A stretch of DNA of 9,310 nt from Deltaproteobacteria bacterium. Lineage in GTDB: Bacteria > Bdellovibrionota_C > UBA2361 > SZUA-149 > JADYYL01. This document shows positions 1 to 6,131 of the stretch, one piece after another. The notes beneath the pieces were generated by a model. The model was given only the letters and a program-made list of their open reading frames with translations, was not told the DNA's origin and did no database searches. The stretch lies in the NCBI GenBank assembly GCA_020853655.1, contig JADYYL010000032.1, forward strand, positions 1 through 9,310, written 5' to 3'. The position numbers and the translations under genes were made by a program. Each line of letters starts with the position of its first letter. Within the stretch, counting starts at the first letter, position 1.

Positions 1-2274
1 AAATCGCGGGGCGCCGCCGGAAAAGTGTCTCTCGATGACGTCGTTCATTGCTATCGCTTATTCATCCGCTCGCTTCTCGAGATTACCGACAACAGGCGCG
101 ACGGTGTCGTGAGCCACCCACCACGCTCCGTAACCTACGACAACCAAGATCCATATTTCGTCGTCGCGGCGGATAAGGGAACGGCGGCCTTCAGCGACAT
201 CGCCAACGAGATCGCTGAAAAAGAATTCGATCTCTGGATCGGCGATGCGTTCGCGTCCGGAGGAAGCCAGGGGTACAGCCACAAGAAATTTGGCATCACG
301 GCGCGCGGCGCGTGGGAAGCAGCTCTCGTGCACTTCCGTGAACTAGGTCTCGATCCGGAGCGTGAGCCGTTTACGGTCGTCGGTATCGGCGACATGTCGG
401 GCGACGTGTTCGGAAACGGCTTGATCATCAGCAAGCATGCCAAGCTCCTCGGCGCATTCGATCATCGTCAGATCTTCGTTGACCCAAATCCTGACTGCGC
501 GATCTCGTTCGAAGAACGAAAGCGACTCTTCGAGCTGCCGCGTTCTTCCTGGTCAGACTACAATAAGGCCCTGATCAGTCAGGGTGGCGGGGTATTCCCG
601 AGAGACTCGAAATCAATCCCCGTGACGCCCGAGATGCGTGTGGCGCTCGGCATCGCGGCAACGATCGAGTCCCTGACAGGGCAGGAACTCATTCAGGCGA
701 TCCTTCGCGCGCCTGTCGATTTGTTGTGGAACGGCGGTATCGGAACGTATGTGAAGGCGCCGTTTGAGGATCACTCCCATGCGGCGGATCGTGCGAACGA
801 TGATGTTCGAATCGACGCGACGGAACTTCGAGCGCGAGCGGTAGCTGAGGGCGGCAATCTTGGGTTCACACAGCTCGGCCGAACGTCCTACGCGGAAGAG
901 GGCGGACACATTAACACCGATGCCATTGACAACTCAGGAGGTGTCGATCTCTCCGACCACGAGGTGAACCTCAAGATATTGCTCAGCGCCCCAGTGCGTC
1001 GAGGAGAGCTGACCGTCGAAGAGCGAACAAAGCTTCTCCTCGAGTGCGTCGACGAGGTGTGCGAGTCCGTGATCGCAAGGAATCGTGCGCAAAGTACCGC
1101 CATTAGTCTCATCGTCGAGAAGAGCTCTTCTCGTCTCACCTATCACGGTGGGTATATCCGCAAGCTGCATCGCGAAGGAGCAATCGATCGGCGCTCGGAT
1201 GGATTGCCAGATGACGAAACGTTGGCGCGGCGTGCGACTGAGGGGAAGGGTCTCTATCGACCAGAAGCTGCGCTGCTCCTCGCCTATGCGAAAATGCGGG
1301 CTTATAACATCATGCTGCGTTCGTCGATCGCGGACGATCCGTACCTCGACGGACTACTCTTCCGATACTTCCCGAGCCGCATCGCAGACAAGTTCTCCCG
1401 CGACATTGCGCAGCATCCGCTGCGCGCTGAGATCATCTGCACTCAGGTCGCGAACATCTTGTTCGAACGGCTCGATCCGACATTCTTGTTTCGCCTTTCT
1501 GAGGAGCTCGGGGTGTCGAAGGAGCGTGTCATTCGAGCGTTCCTCGCCGCATACGAGTTTCTGCGCTGCGCGCCCCTCGTCGCGGCTCTCGAGCGAAGCG
1601 AGCATCCCGGTAACGTTCGAGTCGTTCGCGTGGCCTATCATCGGATTGCGTCGACACTTTTCCGCGCGACGCGGTGGCTACTACAACACCACGACACGGA
1701 GAAGAACATCGGCGCAGTCGTCGATTACTTCGCCCCAGGCTTCCAGACGCTCCAGGCCCATGTGCGCGAGACCCTCTCGCCCGCTGACCGGCAGCGTCAC
1801 GACACGATCTACCAGCGCTTCGTATCGGGAGAGATTTCTCCAGAGGTTGCGGCACATCTGACATCGTTCGTCTTCGTTGTGCCTCTCATGGAGGTGATCG
1901 ACATCGCGGAAGTCGAAAATCGCGGCTTGCTCGACGTAGCGAAGCTCTATGCGTACCTGAGCTCCGAGCTTGAGATCGGCAAGTTACTCACCAAAGTCGA
2001 ACAGCCGGATCTCACGGATCCGCAGGACGTCACCGCATGGCGAGAACTGTTCTCCCAGATGCGGGACGTGACCGGGGGTATCCTGCGCGCCGTCGTTGTG
2101 GAGCGCGAATCAGTGACGGTCGACGCGGGTGCGGCGTTCCTCGCCGATCGCGTCGACGCTGTCGCCCGAGTTCGTGCGATCACTAAAGAATACGACAAGC
2201 GGCCGCTCTCATTGGGAGCGCTCTACACGCTCTGCCAACGCTTCGAGGCACTCCAACGTCCAAAGCAGCCGTGA
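1..2274 (+). CDS. gdhB: NAD-specific glutamate dehydrogenase, large (about 1600-residue) type, C-terminal part
   Basis: The enzyme converts L-glutamate, NAD+ and water to 2-oxoglutarate, ammonium and NADH in the cytoplasm, and usually serves glutamate catabolism. The reading frame is open from base 1 to the TGA at 2272-2274, so the start lies outside the window; a GTG at 25 is in frame but internal to the conserved protein. Counting from that GTG, motifs typical of the bacterial large GDH family (Bac_GDH) appear in order: FIRSLLEITDN (13-23), VVAADKGTAAFSDIAN (46-61), GDAFASGGSQGYSHKK (73-88), GITARGAW (90-97), VVGIGDMSGDVFGNG (118-132), VDLLWNGGIGTYVKA (231-245), AEGGNLGFTQ (274-283) and IDNSGGVDLSDHEVN (301-315). 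The remaining roughly 430 residues are the helical C-terminal region of the family. About 757 residues are visible, the expected C-terminal half of a 1600-residue enzyme, with no frameshift. The N-terminal regulatory part and the catalytic-lysine region lie upstream. The stop overlaps the next gene's start (GTGA). Family identity is very secure; the symbol follows Pseudomonas usage. Confidence 0.96.
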   Translation, partial: KSRGAAGKVSLDDVVHCYRLFIRSLLEITDNRRDGVVSHPPRSVTYDNQDPYFVVAADKGTAAFSDIANEIAEKEFDLWIGDAFASGGSQGYSHKKFGITARGAWEAALVHFRELGLDPEREPFTVVGIGDMSGDVFGNGLIISKHAKLLGAFDHRQIFVDPNPDCAISFEERKRLFELPRSSWSDYNKALISQGGGVFPRDSKSIPVTPEMRVALGIAATIESLTGQELIQAILRAPVDLLWNGGIGTYVKAPFEDHSHAADRANDDVRIDATELRARAVAEGGNLGFTQLGRTSYAEEGGHINTDAIDNSGGVDLSDHEVNLKILLSAPVRRGELTVEERTKLLLECVDEVCESVIARNRAQSTAISLIVEKSSSRLTYHGGYIRKLHREGAIDRRSDGLPDDETLARRATEGKGLYRPEAALLLAYAKMRAYNIMLRSSIADDPYLDGLLFRYFPSRIADKFSRDIAQHPLRAEIICTQVANILFERLDPTFLFRLSEELGVSKERVIRAFLAAYEFLRCAPLVAALERSEHPGNVRVVRVAYHRIASTLFRATRWLLQHHDTEKNIGAVVDYFAPGFQTLQAHVRETLSPADRQRHDTIYQRFVSGEISPEVAAHLTSFVFVVPLMEVIDIAEVENRGLLDVAKLYAYLSSELEIGKLLTKVEQPDLTDPQDVTAWRELFSQMRDVTGGILRAVVVERESVTVDAGAAFLADRVDAVARVRAITKEYDKRPLSLGALYTLCQRFEALQRPKQP
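2271..2274 (+). promoter_or_regulatory. GTGA stop/start overlap (translational coupling site)
   Basis: The GTG start of the ABC gene and the TGA stop of the dehydrogenase share bases. The nearest purine-rich Shine-Dalgarno-like GAGG (2245-2248) is more than 20 bases upstream, too far to act well. Re-initiation by ribosomes finishing the dehydrogenase is therefore the likeliest way the transporter is translated. Confidence 0.6.
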
Positions 2275-3977
2275 AGATCGACGCGACCTCTTCTTCCTCT
2301 CGAGTGCTTTCGCTGAAGGGCACGCTCCAGTTTCATAACGCGCTCCTCGGACGAGGGGCGCGTGCATTCTGGGGCTACGTATTCCTCCTCTTCCTGCTCC
2401 ACTTCTACATCCTGGTTCCACCGATCCTCATTGGCCGATCCGTGGACGCCCTCGCGAGTAGCGAACCCGCTTCGCAGGTGCTCTTGCTTGCCATTGGCCT
2501 CGGTGCGTCGTGGACCCTTGTATCGCTGGTCAGGCTGCGGCTCCGAGAGCGCGTTGTTCGATACCGACTGCTCGCTGGCAGCGTCGCTCGGCAACGCGGT
2601 CTCGAAGCGCTGCTCAGTCGACGCGACATAGAACCCGGAGCCGGTCTTCAACGAATCTCCTCTGGTGTCTCCGAACTCTACTCTCTCAACAGAGTCGTGT
2701 TGAACGACCTGTTCCCACTCGCCGTCAGTTTCTTTGGCCCGGTGGTCTTCTCGCTCCTGACTGCTCCGCATCTATCCCTCTTCTTCCTCACCTACTTCAG
2801 TGGCGCCGTTTTCATTCTCCGGTTCTTCTCCCGGCGACTCCTCGCCATCGAGCAGAAAGTCGCCATCAGCACCGAGCAGTATGCTGGGGGTGCGACAGAT
2901 GCCGCTCAGAATGCGCGGATGCTCGAGACGCACGGAGCGACTGCGGGAATGGCGGATCAGCTCCGGACTCGCATCGGATCGCTTCACGACCTCGAAGCTC
3001 AGTTCAATCGAGCGTCACTGACGCAGTGGCGAACCTATCAGTGCTGGACAGGATTCTGGTTTGGTCTGTTTCTCTGGGCGTGTGCGAATGAGGTCGTGAA
3101 GGGAACGTTCGGCCCGGGAATGGTCGTGACTTTCGCGACCTATTTCCAGTCCCTCGTGCAAGGGTGCAACGACCTGCTGAACAGTTGGGAAAGCCTTCAG
3201 AAGCATCGCACCGCGGTTTCCAGACTTTCTGAACTCCTCAACTTTGATCAGGAAGGTTTGCATGGGGTCGGAACGCTCTCTCCCGACTGGAAGGAGCTTC
3301 GCATTCAAGACCTCACCATCGACATCATCGATCCGAACGGCGGGAGAAGACGAGTCGTCGAGGGATTCGATCTCGAACTTGCGCGCGGACGATGGATCGG
3401 ACTCGCCGGACCATCGGGATCCGGGAAGACCACCATCGCTCGAACGCTTGCTGGACTGCGGCACCCAACCTCGGGAGAGATTCTGATCGATGGCGTCCCG
3501 CTCAACGCCTTCTCGATCGATTCGATCCGCGAGCACATAGCGCTCGCGCTCCAGGAAGCAAGTATTCTTCGGCTTTCGCTCTTAGAGAACATCGTTCTCG
3601 CCCGAGAGCCCGACCCCGACTTCCTCACCTCGATCTGCGATGCATGTGAAGTGACGCCGATCGCTGAACGGCTTCCTCAGGGTTTCGATAGCATCGTTAC
3701 CGAAGAGTCTCTTTCGGGAGGCGAGCGTCAGCGAGTCGCTCTTGCTCGAGCGCTCTGTTCGCGACCGTCACTCGTTGTTCTTGATGAAGCGCTCTCGATG
3801 GTCGAAGCAGAAAGAGAAGAGCGAATTCTCGCCCGACTGCGAACGCTCCTTCCGGCCTCGTCGTTCCTTATCGTTTCGCACCACGAGCGCTCGTTCCAGT
3901 TCGTTGACGGCGCAGTCAGACTCGCGACTCCGGAACGTGGCGTGAGCCCATCGAACGCGGCCTCACCACCGGCATAA
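2271..3977 (+). CDS. ABC exporter half-transporter, fused membrane and ATPase domains
   Basis: This is a 568-residue type IV ABC exporter subunit in the inner membrane that would work as a homo- or heterodimer; the substrate cannot be told. The membrane domain spans about residues 33-300, with hydrophobic segments near 33-55, 68-88, 145-188 (two), 255-275 and 281-297. The ATPase domain spans about 343-552: Walker A GPSGSGKT (380-387), Q-loop Gln428, signature LSGGE (481-485), Walker B LVVLDE (501-506) and switch His537. Two oddities stand out. The D-loop reads SMVE (509-512) instead of SALD, and the A-loop position about 25 residues before Walker A has no Tyr (IDIIDPNGG). Length is normal for the family. 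The GTG start is inferred from the GTGA overlap with the glutamate dehydrogenase stop. No good Shine-Dalgarno lies at proper distance, so translation is probably coupled to the upstream gene. The partner gene suggests export linked to amino-acid metabolism, but that is only a guess. Confidence 0.93.
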   Translation: MKIDATSSSSRVLSLKGTLQFHNALLGRGARAFWGYVFLLFLLHFYILVPPILIGRSVDALASSEPASQVLLLAIGLGASWTLVSLVRLRLRERVVRYRLLAGSVARQRGLEALLSRRDIEPGAGLQRISSGVSELYSLNRVVLNDLFPLAVSFFGPVVFSLLTAPHLSLFFLTYFSGAVFILRFFSRRLLAIEQKVAISTEQYAGGATDAAQNARMLETHGATAGMADQLRTRIGSLHDLEAQFNRASLTQWRTYQCWTGFWFGLFLWACANEVVKGTFGPGMVVTFATYFQSLVQGCNDLLNSWESLQKHRTAVSRLSELLNFDQEGLHGVGTLSPDWKELRIQDLTIDIIDPNGGRRRVVEGFDLELARGRWIGLAGPSGSGKTTIARTLAGLRHPTSGEILIDGVPLNAFSIDSIREHIALALQEASILRLSLLENIVLAREPDPDFLTSICDACEVTPIAERLPQGFDSIVTEESLSGGERQRVALARALCSRPSLVVLDEALSMVEAEREERILARLRTLLPASSFLIVSHHERSFQFVDGAVRLATPERGVSPSNAASPPA

Positions 3978-4019
3978 GAAGAGCCCGAGTCACCGAATTT
4001 TGCGCGATGGGGTGGCCTC
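3978..4019. other. Short convergent intergenic gap
   Basis: This 42-base gap separates the ends of the plus-strand ABC gene and the minus-strand lipoprotein gene. I looked for a GC-rich hairpin followed by a T-run in either direction and found none convincing. Termination here may be factor-dependent, or the two transcripts may run into each other. Confidence 0.5.
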
Positions 4020-4661
4020 CTAATCGCAGCTGTAGAAGCCGTTATAGTTCGCCGTGCTCCGTCCCGTGCCGAGATTCTCCTCGAACTCAGTAACGCGGGA
4101 GCCGGCCACTCGGCAGGAGCGCTCTGAAAGCGCGCTTGATGCCCCCGCCTCGCGAATCGAAATGACACCGCTCGTCCCAGACTTCGAGAGTTGGATGTCG
4201 TATCGACGTCCCGCGGAAAGCTGCGCCACAAGCTCACACTGCGTATCGTGCACATCCTGATCGCAGGTACGATGCACTTCGAGGTAGTCAAAGCAGTCAC
4301 ACTGCGGAAACGCGTAGTATGAGTCGTCCCGATGGCGATCGTCTTTATACTTTTCGTCCAGACACTGCTCGTAGCCGTAGGTGTTGAAGCGTGTATACGG
4401 CCGACAGTTCCGCGGCTCTTCTTTTGCCGTCACGCCGGCGAGAAATGTGTGCTTGCCTGGAAGAAGCGCGATCCCGCTGTACGCAAAATCAATTCCATCT
4501 GCGGTGATACGAGCGAGATCGACTTCGCTCTCGTCGTAGTCGCGCTTGACCGTCGCTACCTCCTCGGAAGGAAGCGCAGGTCCCGGGTAGCCCTGCACGG
4601 GAGAGCAACCGACAATGTTCAACATCGCAACGATGACGAGAAACGGATTTCGAAGACGCAT
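4020..4661 (-). CDS. Cysteine-rich lipoprotein of unknown function
   Basis: A 213-residue secreted lipoprotein. Residues 1-19 form a lipoprotein signal peptide: MRLRN, a hydrophobic core, then lipobox IVGC with the lipidated Cys at 19. Ser follows at +2, which under the Lol rule would favour the outer membrane. The mature N-terminus (SPVQGYPGPALPSEEVATV) and the PGKH motif (68-71), followed later by a SAGRRYDIQL stretch (149-158), resemble small Gram-negative lipoproteins that carry a PG-x-H beta-strand motif; the function of those is unknown. Eight further Cys (86, 100, 121, 123, 133, 142, 183, 212) suggest up to four disulfides and a periplasmic or surface location. The middle section (about 85-145) is rich in Tyr, Asp and Cys. 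The frame stays open upstream to an ATG at 4808, but the start at 4661 is chosen for its strong Shine-Dalgarno and because the signal peptide begins there. A 127-base gap separates it from the glycosyltransferase gene upstream, so it may be transcribed independently. Confidence 0.82.
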   Translation of the reverse strand: MRLRNPFLVIVAMLNIVGCSPVQGYPGPALPSEEVATVKRDYDESEVDLARITADGIDFAYSGIALLPGKHTFLAGVTAKEEPRNCRPYTRFNTYGYEQCLDEKYKDDRHRDDSYYAFPQCDCFDYLEVHRTCDQDVHDTQCELVAQLSAGRRYDIQLSKSGTSGVISIREAGASSALSERSCRVAGSRVTEFEENLGTGRSTANYNGFYSCD

Positions 4662-4788
4662 GCCTCCTCCGAGAAGCGGAAATGTGATGTGAGCAACCGA
4701 AGTAGCCCGAAGAATGCCGACGGCTGATGAGGTTCCCAAGGGAACTTTCGAGCCCTTGTCGGGAAAAGCAGATACTGAGTCAGTGTCC
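4662..4788. other. Intergenic gap between the CgeB-like and lipoprotein genes
   Basis: The 127 bases hold two short palindromes: GTTCCCAAGGGAAC (4732-4745) and ACTGAGTCAGT (4774-4784). The second lies just past the stop of the glycosyltransferase gene and on the minus strand is followed by ATCTGCTTTT. That resembles a weak terminator, but its stem is only 4-5 pairs. No convincing -35/-10 pair for the lipoprotein gene was recognised. A lipoprotein promoter here is plausible from spacing alone. Confidence 0.35.
4663..4670 (-). promoter_or_regulatory. Strong ribosome binding site deciding the lipoprotein start
   Basis: Read on the minus strand this is GGAGGAGG, one base before the ATG at 4661-4659; its first GGAG lies 5 bases from the start. 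No such site precedes the upstream in-frame ATG at 4808. This places translation start directly at the signal peptide. Confidence 0.8.
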
Positions 4789-6114
4789 TTAGGCTTCCCA
4801 CCGTCCAAGTTCGACTTTGATTCGTTCTTTCACATCGTGAAGGAGTCGAGAAGCACTGTCGAGGATTTCCTGAGGGCTCTGCGATATCTGGGTGGCCAGT
4901 TCGTGTGCCCCGGCTATATCCCCCTGCGCCAGAAGCCGCTCCGTGAAAGTAAGCGAGAGGATCAGGTCGTCGGGGTAATGCGAGCGCACCACCGCAAGCA
5001 ATTCGTCGCTCTGATCAAGGAGCCCGATCTCCTCCAAGCAAAAGCGGCAGAGGACTACGGCGGCAACAAAGTCTCCATCGCACCCTTCGTGTGCAATAGC
5101 GCTCGCGCGTAAGTTGTTCATTGCCTCAAGCAGAAACGGGAGCCCCACTTCTCCTCCGAAGCGGCGCAACATTGCCGCTGTCGTGAGATAGGACCGGGCG
5201 GCGCTCAGATGCACCATGGGATTCTGACGACTCTCGAGTGCCGACAGAATCTCCACCAGTTGCTGGGCACGAGCTCGATTCGAATGGTGACGAAGCGCTT
5301 CGCCATGCCCCCGTGCCGCAATCGCCTCTCGCTCTGCGGGATGGTCGAGGTAGTACGCGATCTTCAGCGCGGCGTCCTTTGGATTGTCTCGCTCATACGT
5401 CACGAGGTGCACACCGTCCTGGAACAGGTCACTCAGCCCGTTCGAGGTCGCGGGCGTCACGAGGAGCGCCCCGCTGGTGAGCGCTTCGAAAACACGAAAG
5501 TTGAGATCACCGAGAACCGTCTGATTCACCACGATCTTGGATCGGGGATAGTCGATGCCGTAGTCGCCTCGGGCGTAGTCTATCGGGATAAGTTGACTCA
5601 ATTCCGTAAAGAACTTCAGGCGCTCCGGATGAAACTCGGGATCGAGATTCCCGCGGAAACACACGTCTATGGTGCGCTCCACCGACGTATCGAGATCTCG
5701 CGTCGACCAGAGCGGAAACCAGCGGACTTCTCGCGGAGAACCCGCAAAGAACGGCAGATAGTCTTTTTGCGCAACAAGTGTGCAATCAAAAAGCGTCGAG
5801 AAAAACGCATGCCACGCGTGATGGTGGTGTGTATCGACGGAGTAGAACGCGATCGGTGCCTTGATACGTTCGATGCCTGTGAACCAAGGTGTCCCGCTGT
5901 TGTCGTAGTAGATGATGCAGTCGGGATCAAAATCGCCGGGGAGCCGGGCACTGATCTCCTCCCATGAGAGACCAATCGCACCGATGCAGTGATCGTACTC
6001 GTTGTTCCCGAGCCCCACGGCCAGGACTCGATGACCGAGCGCCCTCAGTTCGTCACGCAACCAGGTGTGATTGATCTGAAGGATCGAGAGCCGCTTCGAC
6101 GCGAGGTCCGGCAT
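4789..6114 (-). CDS. CgeB-like GT-B glycosyltransferase with helical C-terminal extension
   Basis: A 441-residue cytoplasmic protein, probably transferring a sugar from a nucleotide-sugar donor to a glycan or protein acceptor. Residues 8-145 look like the N-terminal Rossmann half of CgeB-like proteins: LSILQINHTWLRDELRALGH (9-28), DPDCIIYYDNSGTPWF (63-78), YSVDTHHHHAWH (91-102), and FDCTLVAQKDYLPFF (109-123). Residues 150-290 match the C-terminal half (Glyco_trans_1_2 type): DVCFRGNL (150-157), NFRVFEALTSGALLVTP (205-221), FQDGVHLVTY (231-240), and a closing YYLDHPAEREAIAARG (254-269). Residues 300-441 are helical and resemble degenerate TPR-like repeats, so this may be a partner-binding extension. 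No signal peptide or membrane segment is present. The ATG follows GGGAAGAGT, a modest Shine-Dalgarno. It begins 17 bases after the stop of the larger glycosyltransferase gene, which strongly suggests an operon. The donor sugar and acceptor cannot be told. Confidence 0.85.
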   Translation of the reverse strand: MPDLASKRLSILQINHTWLRDELRALGHRVLAVGLGNNEYDHCIGAIGLSWEEISARLPGDFDPDCIIYYDNSGTPWFTGIERIKAPIAFYSVDTHHHHAWHAFFSTLFDCTLVAQKDYLPFFAGSPREVRWFPLWSTRDLDTSVERTIDVCFRGNLDPEFHPERLKFFTELSQLIPIDYARGDYGIDYPRSKIVVNQTVLGDLNFRVFEALTSGALLVTPATSNGLSDLFQDGVHLVTYERDNPKDAALKIAYYLDHPAEREAIAARGHGEALRHHSNRARAQQLVEILSALESRQNPMVHLSAARSYLTTAAMLRRFGGEVGLPFLLEAMNNLRASAIAHEGCDGDFVAAVVLCRFCLEEIGLLDQSDELLAVVRSHYPDDLILSLTFTERLLAQGDIAGAHELATQISQSPQEILDSASRLLHDVKERIKVELGRWEA

Positions 6115-6131
6115 ACTCTTCCCGTGAAACG

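Noticed and set aside
1085..1861. 258-codon open frame in another plus frame inside glutamate dehydrogenase
   Set aside because: The product is a low-complexity Arg/Ser-rich string and the dehydrogenase frame is continuous and conserved across it.
4769..4788. Possible terminator after the glycosyltransferase operon
   Set aside because: The stem is only 4-5 base pairs, not GC-rich, and the T-run is short and displaced; noted as a palindrome only.
4662..4808. N-terminal extension of the lipoprotein to an ATG at 4808 (262 residues)
   Set aside because: It would place 49 unrelated residues before a perfect lipoprotein signal peptide, overlap the end of the upstream gene, and ignore the GGAGGAGG ribosome site at 4663-4670.
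4714..5112. 132-codon plus-strand open frame over the end of the CgeB-like gene
   Set aside because: Mostly antisense to that gene, with no family motif or ribosome binding site recognised.
5209..5967. 252-codon open frame on the plus strand, opposite the CgeB-like gene
   Set aside because: It lies wholly antisense to a gene with clear family motifs, its product has no recognisable domain, and long antisense frames are common in GC-rich coding DNA.
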